A stretch of DNA of 39,142 nucleotides from Crinalium epipsammum PCC 9333 (GTDB taxonomy: Bacteria; Cyanobacteriota; Cyanobacteriia; Cyanobacteriales; PCC-9333), in the NCBI RefSeq assembly GCF_000317495.1, contig NC_019736.1, positions 1-39,142 of the forward strand. The letters run 5' to 3'. Each line of letters opens with the position of its first letter. The stretch's first letter is position 1. The notes below the pieces were generated by a model. The model was not told where the DNA came from. It was given only the letters and a program-made list of their open reading frames with translations, and ran no database searches. This document shows positions 7,180-15,841 of the stretch, one piece after another. A program made the translations under genes and the position numbers.

Positions 7180-7299
7180 GTGAAATTGCGTTTCTTACTT
7201 GATGAAAACTTGTCGTATCGGTTGAAGATAGCTAGTTACAATATCAGCACCAGCATCAAGCAAATCAGATATAAAAGTGCGTCTAAAATCGTGAGGTGA
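7180..7299 (+). pseudogene. Truncated DUF5615 PIN-like toxin
   Basis: From GTG 7180 the frame reads [16 protein letters not shown], the typical start of DUF5615 toxins including the first catalytic acid (the D of LLDEN). After about 16 codons the similarity stops at about 7228, and the following bases belong to a recombinase remnant on the opposite strand. The frame ends at TGA 7297-7299 after 39 codons. More than half of the expected fold, of about 110-120 residues, is missing, so it is inactive. Confidence 0.75.
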
Positions 7300-7409
7300 G
7301 AACTTTTCAATTCCTACTTGGTCAGCACGTTTTTTGAGAATATCCAGCACAGTCTGATCAACAATATGTTTTAAAGCGTCCGACTTGGAATAGCCATTTG
7401 TCGATTTTT
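7229..7409 (-). pseudogene. Tyrosine recombinase remnant
   Basis: Read on the minus strand this gives about 60 codons including [20 protein letters not shown], then [20 protein letters not shown]. This aligns with the intact recombinase at 13062-14048 ([32 protein letters not shown]) and keeps the HxxR catalytic motif, but the N-terminal part and the C-terminal tyrosine region are missing. It sits where the DUF5615 toxin is cut, so it marks an old insertion or recombination junction. It differs enough from the intact copy that it comes from a related rather than identical gene. Confidence 0.8.
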
Positions 7410-7415
7410 TGAATT

Positions 7416-9884
7416 ATGTTAAACAACTTTGAAATGATTGTAACGGGCGAATTACATGAAGATAAATTAATTGTTCAAGGAGAGAAATACAAAATTAAAG
7501 GTTCATGTAATTATACAGGCACTCAGCAATGGCGGGTAGTACCTGCAACAGATTCCAACGGAATAATCTCTAGTCTTCAAATTGTTGGTATTAATGAATC
7601 AGGTGACGCTGATTCCTGTAAATTTCTGGGTCGAGTAGTCGAGTATAGTAAAGCCGGAAGAATTTTATTTAAAATAACTCGCCCTGGAGAAAAGACTCTG
7701 AGAATAACACTCATTGGTGGTAGCCCATCAATAAAACCAGGGCAATTATTAGAAGTTTCAGCAGTACTCAACTGTCAACAGTTGCAAATAATTCAAGTAG
7801 AGAATACAGAAATTGAACTTGATGATGTAGAAAACGCTCTCAAGCCAATTGATATAGAAGTGAATGCAGCGACTCCATTACCAGAATTGGTTAATGCAGT
7901 TAATCAGTTGAAGAATAAAAAACTGGAATTTGTTGCTCAAGCTAAAGCTGCCCTTGAAAATCATACTGGGATAGCACAATGGAATTTAGCTACACCTGTT
8001 AAGCGCGGAAAGTTTTTCGAGTGGGAAGTTGACCAACATGGGTTAAATGCCAGAGTCAGAGTAAATGAACATACTGGTATAGCCCAAGTGTGGGAATTTA
8101 GCACAAATAATCAAATACCATTAGAGCTAGAGCCAGACTTAGAGCAAGATAAATTAAGTGTCACGCCATTAGGCGCTGCTAGAGGCATCGGAGCTTCCTG
8201 TTTCCGAGTATTAATTGGCCCCTATGAAATAGTCCTTGATGCTGGTACACGACCAAAAGGAGATAAACCTTTACCAGCCTTTGAATATTTAAGAAACCCC
8301 AACTTAATATTAATTAGCCACGCTCATCAAGACCATATCGGGGCATTACCAACATTCCACAAAATGTTTCCAGCTTGCCCGATGATTTGTACTGTAGGAA
8401 CCAGACAAATAGCCGATGTAATGTTAACAGACTGCCTGAAGATTCAACAGCATAACGAAGATTTTCAGGAGTTATTTGATGAAAATGACTTAAATCAAAC
8501 AATATTTCAATTACAAACCAAACCTGTTGGGGTAGATTTTGAACCGTTACCTGGATTAAAAGTGCGGTTTATTCATGCAGGGCATATCTTAGGGGCAGCT
8601 TGTATTTATATCAGGTACGGTGAGCGAAGTCTGTTATATACAGGTGATTACAACACTTCTAACAGTAGAACAACAGATGGACTAAGACTAGCTGATTTGC
8701 CAGAAGCCGATATGTTGATTACTGAATCAACTTATGGCGCTGATAATCACCCCAACCGTAAAACCCAAGAACAGGAATTACTTAAAGCAGTTGCAGAAGT
8801 AGTGTCTAAGGGCGGTAATGTACTAATTCCAGCATTTGCATTAGGACGCGCCCAAGAGATTATCTTAGCAATTCGTACCAGTGCCTTATTTCATAAGCTT
8901 AATATCCCTGTATATGTAGATGGCTTAGTGCGGGCGGTTACGGATGTATTCATTGAAAATATCAACTTATTACCTGCCAGCATACAAAATTTTGCACTTC
9001 AATCAGAACCCTTCTTTAACCCTGATAGTCATCCTCCCATCATTCCCATTGCTCATCCGAAAGAACGACCACTGGCAATAGCCAAACCTTCTGTAATCAT
9101 TGCTAGTTCTGGAATGCTATCTGGTGGAGCTAGTGTTTATTATGCCACCACGTTATTAGAAAGAGATAACGCGGCTGTTTTTATTTCTGGTTATACCGAT
9201 GAGGAGAGTCCAGGTCGTTTTCTGCAAGGGTTGCAGCAGGGTGATGAAATTGAATTTAATAATAAAAAGTTAGTAGTTAAAGCAGATATTCGACGTTTTA
9301 ACTTATCAGGACACGCTGATAAAGTCGGGTTGACGCAAGTGATTAATCGAGTTAATCCTAAGCATCTAATTCTCATTCATGGTTCCATGAATGCTTTACA
9401 TGAATTATCCAGAGCCAGCGACCTGAAAGCCAAACATTTAATCCATATTCCTAATGTTGGTGAAGTGATTGAATATGGGACTGTACCTGAACAGGTTTCA
9501 CCACTCCAGTTAGCTAAGTTGCACCATAAAACTGAGTTTGAAGTTAAGATTGCTGCGGAATATGATGGAGCTTGGATCAAGATTCCTGCTGATATTATTG
9601 ATACTGACCCACGTTGGCATCACTTTTCCGAGACAGGAATGCTCAAAGCTAAATGGGATGGGATTGCTTTGAAACTTATTCCAATTATGCAGCATCATCT
9701 TAATGTTGAAGCAGCAGCTTTATCTGGTGTTGACTGTTGTGCTACTTGTAAATTCTTTCAGAAAAAGTGCTGTACTTCTCCTGATAGCCCTTTGTATGAA
9801 TTGCAGGTAGATCCTCATGGTAAATGCCTAGAGTTTGTGAGTGAGAATAAAGAAGTCGAAATACCAGATACAGAAGTCATCTAG
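7416..9884 (+). CDS. Metallo-beta-lactamase/beta-CASP nuclease-like protein
   Basis: This 822-residue protein has an N-terminal region of unknown fold (about 1-250), then a metallo-beta-lactamase domain with HAHQDH (302-307), later metal-binding histidines near FIHAGHILGAACIY and LLYTGDYN, and a beta-CASP region (NVLIPAFALGRAQEII, then VIIASSGMLSGG and LSGHADK). This architecture belongs to the RNase J / CPSF73-like group, which cuts RNA or DNA. A cysteine cluster near the C-terminus (CCATC, KKCC, GKC) may bind zinc or an iron-sulfur cluster. The start is uncertain: no Shine-Dalgarno precedes 7416 and the recombinase remnant ends just upstream. An SF2 helicase follows 150 bases downstream on the same strand, which suggests a joint role in nucleic acid processing, possibly defence. 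Confidence 0.8.
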   Translation: MLNNFEMIVTGELHEDKLIVQGEKYKIKGSCNYTGTQQWRVVPATDSNGIISSLQIVGINESGDADSCKFLGRVVEYSKAGRILFKITRPGEKTLRITLIGGSPSIKPGQLLEVSAVLNCQQLQIIQVENTEIELDDVENALKPIDIEVNAATPLPELVNAVNQLKNKKLEFVAQAKAALENHTGIAQWNLATPVKRGKFFEWEVDQHGLNARVRVNEHTGIAQVWEFSTNNQIPLELEPDLEQDKLSVTPLGAARGIGASCFRVLIGPYEIVLDAGTRPKGDKPLPAFEYLRNPNLILISHAHQDHIGALPTFHKMFPACPMICTVGTRQIADVMLTDCLKIQQHNEDFQELFDENDLNQTIFQLQTKPVGVDFEPLPGLKVRFIHAGHILGAACIYIRYGERSLLYTGDYNTSNSRTTDGLRLADLPEADMLITESTYGADNHPNRKTQEQELLKAVAEVVSKGGNVLIPAFALGRAQEIILAIRTSALFHKLNIPVYVDGLVRAVTDVFIENINLLPASIQNFALQSEPFFNPDSHPPIIPIAHPKERPLAIAKPSVIIASSGMLSGGASVYYATTLLERDNAAVFISGYTDEESPGRFLQGLQQGDEIEFNNKKLVVKADIRRFNLSGHADKVGLTQVINRVNPKHLILIHGSMNALHELSRASDLKAKHLIHIPNVGEVIEYGTVPEQVSPLQLAKLHHKTEFEVKIAAEYDGAWIKIPADIIDTDPRWHHFSETGMLKAKWDGIALKLIPIMQHHLNVEAAALSGVDCCATCKFFQKKCCTSPDSPLYELQVDPHGKCLEFVSENKEVEIPDTEVI

Positions 9885-9948
9885 GAGATTCTCTCTCATT
9901 AGTTTAATATGAACGATTAAAGCGATCGCACTCTCCTCATTTCTTCTT

Positions 9949-9972
9949 GTCCCCTCGTCCCCTCGTCCCCCT
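9949..9972. repeat. GTCCCCTC short tandem repeat
   Basis: Two exact GTCCCCTC units and a third near copy (GTCCCCCT) lie between the MBL and helicase genes, with a HIP1 site (9922-9929) just before. Short tandem repeats of this C-rich type are common in filamentous cyanobacteria. Confidence 0.6.
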
Positions 9973-10034
9973 GCTCCATATTCCCTGCGGAATAAATAAA
10001 TCTTTAACGTCAATTAATACTAAAGGTAGATTAA

Positions 10035-11954
10035 ATGCAACTGAGAGAGTATCAAGTTGAATGGATTAACCAAATTTGGGCAGCTTGGAATCAAGGAAAT
10101 AGAAGTGTTTTAGCACAATTAGCTACAGGTGCTGGTAAGACTGTTTGTTTTGCTGTAATTAGTAGATATTTTTTAGAACAGGGCAAACAAATTTTAATTA
10201 TTGCTCATCGGGTCGAGTTAATCTACCAAGCCGCAGAAAAACTGGCGCAAGTAACTCAAGTCCCAATTGGAATTATTAAGCACGGAATTGAGCCTAATAA
10301 TTATGCCATGATTCAAGTGGCATCTATTCAAACTCTCGCTACTAGAAAAATCCTGCCCAAAAACATTGGTTTATTGGTAATTGATGAAGCTCATCATGCT
10401 AGTGCAGCAACATATCGTAAACTAATTAACCATTACCAAGATGCCCAAGTCCTGGGTGTAACAGCTACTCCACAAAGAATTGACGGGCAGGGTTTTGAAG
10501 ATTTATTCAATGTGTTAGTGGTGGGTGAATCAACACTGGATTTAATTCGCGATCGCTATTTATGTCAATATCGCTTGTTTGCCACACAAAATAATATTGA
10601 TACTTATGCTGTACATAGATATGGTCAAAAATATGGTGGTGATTTTAGCTCTAGGGATTTAGCCTTAGCTGTCAATAGCCAAGTTAGTGTGGGAGATATT
10701 TATGACAATTATATTAAGTTTGCTATCAAGAAACAAACGATTATTTATGCTGCTAGTGTTGAGCATAGTCGGGCTATCGCCCAATATTTTAGTAGCAAAG
10801 GAATCGTTGCAGAACATTTGGATGGACGGACACCAGCACCTACCCGTGCAGCTATTTTAAAGCGATTTCAATCAAAATTAACTCAAGTTATTACCAATTA
10901 TGAAATTCTGACTGAAGGTTATGACTGTGGGGAGATTGAGTGTATTTATTGTGTACGTCCAACGCTATCTTTGACTTTATGGCTGCAAATGATTGGGCGG
11001 GGGCTAAGAATTAGCGATAATAACAAAGTTTTGACAATTATTGATTTAACTGATAATTGGAAGCGACATGGCTTACCTGATGATTTCCATCATTGGAGTT
11101 TAAAACCAACAAGTGCTTCCCAAAATCGTGGAGCAGTTTGTTGTGAACACTGCACTCATGTATTCTACAAGCCAGATTCGCTTCAGCCATATATGGCTGA
11201 GGTTGATCAAGATGGATGGTTGATTAAACATTATCAAATACCTTGTCCAGCTTGTGGAGTAATTTGTTACTTGACAAGGCGTGAAGATGATGCTTCTTCT
11301 GAACGAATTTATGTGCGTCTTAAACCAGGAATTATTCCAGAAATATCTGAGATTGATTTAAGAACTAACCAGTCAATTGTTATGGCTGTGCGGGCGTGGT
11401 TAAGACAAGAAAAACCCGATGCTAATAATGTTTACAAGGCTTTGTTTAAACACTTTATTACTACACTAGACAAGTTTACTTTAGGAGATTGGAGGGAAAT
11501 TGTAAAACTTATTAATAAAAGTGAGGAAAATACGACTAAGTTAGCATGGGAACTTTACCAAGAAGGGAGGCTCAAATATCACGCTAGAGTAGCAGCACTT
11601 ATTGCTATAGAGAAAAGGAATGCCCAAGTTAAGAATCAAGTCAGCAGTGACACAATTGGCACTTCAGTAACAGGAAAAGTCCAAGTAGGTAATCAGATAC
11701 TTCAAAAACAGTACGAACAACAATGGCGTAATGCCATTAATAGTTGTCAGGAGACAACGCAGGAATTTCTGATGGAATATACTGGTTTATTCAATGTGCA
11801 GTTTATTGGGTCATATAATGTGAATATTTCGTTGGAAGTTGAGAATATTCCTGAGTTGAAAACTGTGATGCGTTCGATTAACGAGTCGGAACTTACTTCG
11901 GCTTTTGGCAAGGCTTTTGCTAAAAAGGCTGCTGTGATGTTTCGCCTTAAATGA
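10035..11954 (+). CDS. SF2 DEAH-box helicase with zinc-finger cysteines
   Basis: This 639-residue protein is a superfamily 2 helicase close to the SSL2/type III restriction-like group. Visible motifs are a Q-like LREYQ, Walker A ATGAGKT (30-36), DEAH (116-119), motif III GVTATPQR, and motif VI QMIGRGLR near residue 325. After the helicase core a CxxC pair (CEHC) and a second (CPAC) probably bind zinc; the C-terminal 200 residues are unassigned and helical. Such enzymes unwind or translocate on DNA or RNA with ATP. AAAGG before the ATG supports the start. The upstream MBL/beta-CASP gene is a likely partner. Repeat module C begins at the stop codon. Confidence 0.85.
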   Translation: MQLREYQVEWINQIWAAWNQGNRSVLAQLATGAGKTVCFAVISRYFLEQGKQILIIAHRVELIYQAAEKLAQVTQVPIGIIKHGIEPNNYAMIQVASIQTLATRKILPKNIGLLVIDEAHHASAATYRKLINHYQDAQVLGVTATPQRIDGQGFEDLFNVLVVGESTLDLIRDRYLCQYRLFATQNNIDTYAVHRYGQKYGGDFSSRDLALAVNSQVSVGDIYDNYIKFAIKKQTIIYAASVEHSRAIAQYFSSKGIVAEHLDGRTPAPTRAAILKRFQSKLTQVITNYEILTEGYDCGEIECIYCVRPTLSLTLWLQMIGRGLRISDNNKVLTIIDLTDNWKRHGLPDDFHHWSLKPTSASQNRGAVCCEHCTHVFYKPDSLQPYMAEVDQDGWLIKHYQIPCPACGVICYLTRREDDASSERIYVRLKPGIIPEISEIDLRTNQSIVMAVRAWLRQEKPDANNVYKALFKHFITTLDKFTLGDWREIVKLINKSEENTTKLAWELYQEGRLKYHARVAALIAIEKRNAQVKNQVSSDTIGTSVTGKVQVGNQILQKQYEQQWRNAINSCQETTQEFLMEYTGLFNVQFIGSYNVNISLEVENIPELKTVMRSINESELTSAFGKAFAKKAAVMFRLK

Positions 11955-12136
11955 TTCTTAGAAATAAAAATCTGTTGTAGTAGTGAAAGCTGTTTGTAGT
12001 AGTGAAGGCTAATTAATATTCAAAGCTGTTTTAACTACTGATTCCAAGTGATAAAATAGACCCCTTTTCCCCATCGTCTCTAATTATTAAAGGGCGATAG
12101 CCCTATTGTTAGCCGTTGCCACTGTGGGTATTAGCT
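11952..12136. repeat. Repeat module C: degenerate repeats plus hairpin
   Basis: Units such as GTAGTAGTGAAAGCTGTTT occur from about 11975 to 12035, then ATAAAATAGACCCC, CATCGT, the hairpin AGGGC-GATA-GCCCT (12091-12104) and TTGCCACTGTGG. It shares nearly all of these words in order with module A (2731-2990). The remaining gap to the HigB-type gene at 12265 contains TTGAC (12211) and CATAAT (12238), but their spacing is too long for a clear promoter. Confidence 0.75.
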
Positions 12137-12264
12137 AGAGAGAGCCAATCTAGAATTGATCAATAAATCAAGAAAATGACCACAGCCTCCTCACTACCCC
12201 TAATGGACAGTTGACGACAACGTTCTCAATATGCGAACATAATAGAGTCATAAACTTCTCTTCT

Positions 12265-12582
12265 ATGCATCTGATAACAAGACCTAGACTTCTAGAGGAT
12301 GCTGAAGGATTTCCCAAGGATATCCAAAAGGAAGTAAGAGCATGGTGTAGCGTTGTTAAGAAAGCTGAATGGCAGTGTCTAGATGATATACGCTCAACTT
12401 ATTCTCGCTCTGTAGACAAAGTGGGAAATTTTTTAGTTTTTAACATTAAAACTTGCCGCTTAATCGTCGGATTTAATTACGAATCTCAAACTCTTTACTA
12501 CAAATATTTTCTCACTCACGATGAATATGATCAAGAGGAGTGGAAGAACGATCCCTACTTCAAGAAAGTCGAGAAAGAATAA
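12265..12582 (+). CDS. higB: HigB-type mRNA interferase toxin
   Basis: This is the toxin of a type II toxin-antitoxin pair; HigB-family proteins cut mRNA in the ribosome. I chose ATG 12265 (MHLITRPRLLEDAEGFP) over the earlier TTG at 12211 because the family starts with this short strand and the extra 18 residues look unlike protein. About 105 residues. Recognisable parts are AWCSVVKKAEWQCLDDIR, then VGNFLVFNIKTCRLIVGFNY and YYKYFLTHDEYD, which match the HigB toxin family (RelE-like fold). The antitoxin gene follows 70 bases later. Repeat module C lies directly upstream. Confidence 0.8.
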   Translation: MHLITRPRLLEDAEGFPKDIQKEVRAWCSVVKKAEWQCLDDIRSTYSRSVDKVGNFLVFNIKTCRLIVGFNYESQTLYYKYFLTHDEYDQEEWKNDPYFKKVEKE

Positions 12583-12652
12583 ATAGAAAACCTGGCTGGG
12601 ACTCCTGCCCCACCCTACCCACAAACGAAGATAAGTAGATTGATTTAGTATT

Positions 12653-13048
12653 ATGAATATCACTTTAGATAGAGCCACCTACGGATCGCTTCTCGCGGAA
12701 TATCAGCCTCAAATAATTACTAATGATGACGAGTACAATCGTGCCATTGAATCCATAGAGCGTCTGATGCAGCGTGATGAACTGACAAGAGAGGAAGTCT
12801 CTCTATTGAAACTGTTGTCTACGCTGGTTGAGACTTATGAAGATCATCAATTTCCTTTAGAATCATCTCCACAGGAAATCTTGTTACACCTTATGGAGGT
12901 AGGCTCCCTCAAACAGGTAGATTTGGTTGGGATTATTGGCTCCAAGGGTGTTGTATCAGATTTAGTCAACGGTAAAAGATCGATTAGCAAAACACAAGCC
13001 AAAGCTCTGGGAGAATTTTTCAATGTTTCTCCTGCCCTTTTCATCTAA
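12653..13048 (+). CDS. higA: HigA-type HTH antitoxin
   Basis: The 131-residue product has a helical N-terminus followed by a C-terminal Xre-type helix-turn-helix (MEVGSLKQVDLVGIIGSKGV, VSDLVNGKRSISKTQAKALGEFF). It matches the longer HigA antitoxins found next to HigB toxins in cyanobacteria. It neutralises HigB and usually represses its own operon. The toxin-first gene order agrees with the higBA type. It ends 13 bases before the recombinase gene on the other strand, so the two genes are convergent; no clear terminator separates them. Confidence 0.8.
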   Translation: MNITLDRATYGSLLAEYQPQIITNDDEYNRAIESIERLMQRDELTREEVSLLKLLSTLVETYEDHQFPLESSPQEILLHLMEVGSLKQVDLVGIIGSKGVVSDLVNGKRSISKTQAKALGEFFNVSPALFI

Positions 13049-13061
13049 TCCTCTGATCATA

Positions 13062-14048
13062 CTAACTATCCGTTTTAGGTCTAGTACGATAAGGAACCTT
13101 GAGTTTCCCTACCGCTTTCATCTTGACTTCTTCTCCTCGCCTGTCATAAAGGGCAGTTGTAGCAGGATTAGCATGACCTGCGAGTTTTTGTACAGTTAAT
13201 AAATCAGCACCAGAATCCAACAAATCTGAGATAAAAGTTCTGCGTAAATCATGGGGGGCTGCACGCTCAATACCAGCTTCAGACGCGCGTTTAATTAACA
13301 TATTCATCACCACTTGGTCACTCATCTGCCTAATAGTAATTCTGCCCGCCGAATTAACTGGACATAATAACGCCCCAGGCTCACTTCCTCTAATTACTAA
13401 CCAATCTTCTACAGACTCTTTAGCACCAGGAGGTAAATAAGTAATTCGGTCTTGATTACCCTTTCCCCGACGTACAATTAAAGCCCCAGTTATGGGGTTA
13501 AAGTCAGATAGGCTCATTCCTACCACTTCCGCACGTCGTAACCCCGCCATCAAAATAGCAATCATAGCTGCATCCCTTAACCCTGCTGGTGTTGGGTCAA
13601 GAATGCACACTTCAATCAACTTAGAAATTTCCTCGTTTGTCAGAGCGCGACCGCGTGGCAACCTACTTCCTCGAATCGTTGAAATATCGGAAGAATCGGC
13701 ATAATCTTCGGAATCTATCAACTTCAAACGTCGTGCTTCCTTCAACACCCTCCGCAATGCACACAACATTCGATTAGCCGTAGCTGGGGCATATTTCTCC
13801 ATAAACACAGACCGTAGTGCGGCCGTGTGTTGATAACGCAACTTCGACCAATCCAAAGTCATCACATCACATTGTCCAGCCGTCAACAATTGAGCGATCG
13901 CATTAAGAGCCTGCCGCATTGTACGCCGTGAAGATGGAGCCAATTGTGATAAATAAACTGCTGCTGGATGACTCGTTAATGGTGAGGGAATAGATACTGC
14001 TAATTCGTGTGGAATTACCGAAATATTGTTAACATTAATCTCATTCAT
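13062..14048 (-). CDS. Tyrosine recombinase (XerC/D-like integrase)
   Basis: This site-specific recombinase has about 328 residues from ATG 14048 (an upstream TTG at 14063 is less likely). The N-terminal SAM-like core-binding domain spans about residues 25-110. The catalytic domain shows the first arginine in AGLRRAEVVGM, the HxxR box in [13 protein letters not shown], and AGHANPATTALYDRR with the nucleophilic tyrosine. It is complete. Such enzymes resolve plasmid multimers or integrate elements. Its site is unknown; the 12-bp tandem repeats at 14261-14296 lie upstream of it. A remnant of a related recombinase is at 7229-7409, and repeat modules A-C lie in the same 12-kb half. Confidence 0.9.
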   Translation of the reverse strand: MNEINVNNISVIPHELAVSIPSPLTSHPAAVYLSQLAPSSRRTMRQALNAIAQLLTAGQCDVMTLDWSKLRYQHTAALRSVFMEKYAPATANRMLCALRRVLKEARRLKLIDSEDYADSSDISTIRGSRLPRGRALTNEEISKLIEVCILDPTPAGLRDAAMIAILMAGLRRAEVVGMSLSDFNPITGALIVRRGKGNQDRITYLPPGAKESVEDWLVIRGSEPGALLCPVNSAGRITIRQMSDQVVMNMLIKRASEAGIERAAPHDLRRTFISDLLDSGADLLTVQKLAGHANPATTALYDRRGEEVKMKAVGKLKVPYRTRPKTDS

Positions 14049-14260
14049 GTATTTCTTTGACAAATGTCTGTTTTCGTAAGAAGTGGAGAAATATAAACTA
14101 TACTGCCGCTGGTTATATCCCTGAAGTAAGTGAAAAATTGAAATGATTTTAAGCGATCGGTTGCGACAATTATTAATTAATTAATAAATCAATCCGATTT
14201 GCATACGGGCTTTTGAGCGTATGAGCGAACTAGCAGCATAGTGCCGTCCCTATTTGGTTG

Positions 14261-14296
14261 TACCTATATATTTACCTATATATGTACCTATATATA
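14261..14296. repeat. Three tandem TACCTATATATN repeats
   Basis: Exact 12-bp units start at 14261, 14273 and 14285. They lie in the 750-base gap between the recombinase and the PIN toxin operon. The rest of the gap is AT-rich, with a GGGAGTTTTTTTTT stretch (14480-14494) and the motif-rich segment at 14495-14662. Iteron, recombinase-binding or promoter function is possible. Confidence 0.8.
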
Positions 14297-14494
14297 ACCC
14301 TCGAACTGCGCTCTGAGATCGCACAGTTGCGGCTCATAGCGTAAAGCCTAGTTGACTGCACTCGTTTTTAAGCTGTTAATGGGAATATTCCGAGTAATTG
14401 GGCTTAAACTGCTGTTTGGTTGCCTCAAGGTATGATTGGTCATTAATTTTATTTTACAGCAGTTATAGGTCAATCTCACGGGAGTTTTTTTTTG

Positions 14495-14662
14495 AGGGTA
14501 AGCAAAAAAGCGCGTGGTGTTAGTGTAAGGCATTAACTTACACCTAGTTACAACCTGGAAAAATGTTAGACAAAATTAGTCAGTGTCATACACTTGACGA
14601 CATTTGACGGTCTGACTTTACCTAGTAACTCTTTGTCATACACTGTTATTTAATGTTAGACA
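14495..14662. repeat. Motif-rich leader 1: GTGTAAG palindrome and TGTYAKACA sites
   Basis: It contains the palindrome GTGTAAG-GCATTAA-CTTACAC (14524-14544) and TGTTAGACA or TGTCATACA at 14564, 14584, 14634 and 14654. The first 115 bases are repeated in diverged form at 15840-15954, on the other side of the antitoxin/PIN operon. The 9-mer is a quasi-palindrome (TGT-NNN-ACA), so a dimeric regulator is the likely reader. Confidence 0.7.
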
Positions 14663-14797
14663 AAATGAGTTGCAATCATGAACCGCACTGACATCAAAGT
14701 TTGGTTTCGTTCGTTTCTTTGATTTCGTTGGTTTTGAAAAAGGTTACAATAACAGATACCTTGCCGTGTTCCAAGAAAGAACGAGTGGTAGTAACCT

Positions 14798-15265
14798 ATG
14801 ACAGTTTCAACAGACCGTTCTGTTTCTGCGATCGCACCCACCGAAAAAGATGCGACGGAAGCGGGTGCTGCTAGGAGAGTATTGGCATCATATTCGCTTC
14901 CTCAACCATTGCACGCGCTCAAGCTGATACTAGATGATGCGACTGGTTCAACGGTGACTATACCAGCCGCCGCTTACAAGTTGCTGGTAGAAATTCTGGC
15001 ACAGATGGCTGAAGGTAATGCCGTTAGCATTGTCCCAATTAAGAAGGAAATCACTACCCAAGAAGCGGCTGATATCCTGAATGTCTCTCGTCCTTATTTT
15101 GTTAAATTACTTGAGTCAGGGAAAATTCCTTACCGGAAAGTGGGAACACGTCGTCGGGTGCTAACTACTGATGTACTTGATTACAAAAACCAGATTGATA
15201 CGCAAAGGATGCAGACTCTTATGGAACTAGCTGCCCAAGCCCAAGAATTGAATATGGGATACTAA
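14798..15265 (+). CDS. Excisionase-type HTH antitoxin
   Basis: This 155-residue protein has an N-terminal half without a recognised fold and a C-terminal excisionase/MerR-like DNA-binding domain (EITTQEAADILNVSRPYFVK, LLESGKIPYRKVGTRRRV) near residues 85-130. Proteins of this shape placed directly before a PIN-domain gene are antitoxins. The PIN gene starts 6 bases after the stop. Regulation probably uses the TGTYAKACA or GTGTAAG palindromes upstream, which is inference from position. A HIP1 site lies inside the early coding region. Confidence 0.8.
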   Translation: MTVSTDRSVSAIAPTEKDATEAGAARRVLASYSLPQPLHALKLILDDATGSTVTIPAAAYKLLVEILAQMAEGNAVSIVPIKKEITTQEAADILNVSRPYFVKLLESGKIPYRKVGTRRRVLTTDVLDYKNQIDTQRMQTLMELAAQAQELNMGY

Positions 15266-15271
15266 GTTGCG

Positions 15272-15841
15272 GTGGCTACTTTTACGGCGGTCTACGATGC
15301 TTGTGTTTTATATCCAGCACCACTGAGAGATTTTTTGATGTGGTTGGCGCTGACAGATTTATTTAAGGCTCGTTGGACAGAAGAAATTCATGCTGAGTGG
15401 ATCAGAAATGTTCTCTTAAACCGTCCAGATCTAACAATAGAGCAGCTAACCAGAACTAAAAACTTGATGAATGCTAATGTCCGAGATTGTTTGGTGACAG
15501 GTTATTCAGAGCTAATCCCAAGTCTTGAACTCAAAGATCCAGGCGATCGCCATGTTTTGGCAGCAGCAATTTGTTGTCATGCTGATTTCATCGTTACTTT
15601 CAACCTGAAAGACTTTCCAGAACAGGCACTTGCACCAAAATTTATTGAAGCTATTCACCCAGACGAGTTTATTAAACAGTTGATTGACCTCAATCCAGTA
15701 GCGGTTTGTGCCGCAGCTTTAAGGCAAAGAACATCTCTTAAAAATCCACAGTTAACGCGCCAAGAGTATTTAGATACACTTGCACTACTTGGATTAACGT
15801 TGTCAGTTGCGGCACTGCGGGATTTGTGTCAGGAGATTTAG
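15272..15841 (+). CDS. PIN-domain RNase toxin
   Basis: The 189-residue product starts with a GTG codon (MATFTAVYDACVLYP). PIN-domain features are the first aspartate in YDACVLYP, acidic residues in the middle, KDPGDRHVLAAAI and the closing FIVTFNLKDFP. This matches the longer VapC-like group that is paired with HTH antitoxins. PIN toxins cut RNA with metal ions held by the acidic residues, all of which appear present. It is encoded 6 bases after its antitoxin. A diverged copy of the upstream leader begins right at the stop codon, so the whole operon is flanked by direct repeats. Confidence 0.85.
   Translation: MATFTAVYDACVLYPAPLRDFLMWLALTDLFKARWTEEIHAEWIRNVLLNRPDLTIEQLTRTKNLMNANVRDCLVTGYSELIPSLELKDPGDRHVLAAAICCHADFIVTFNLKDFPEQALAPKFIEAIHPDEFIKQLIDLNPVAVCAAALRQRTSLKNPQLTRQEYLDTLALLGLTLSVAALRDLCQEI

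Noticed and set aside
9828-10013. 61-codon minus-strand frame between the MBL and helicase genes
   Set aside because: It runs through C-rich short tandem repeats and shows no family features.
12211-12264. Upstream TTG start for the HigB-type toxin
   Set aside because: The extra 18 residues do not fit the family, which starts at MHLITRP; no ribosome site supports the TTG.
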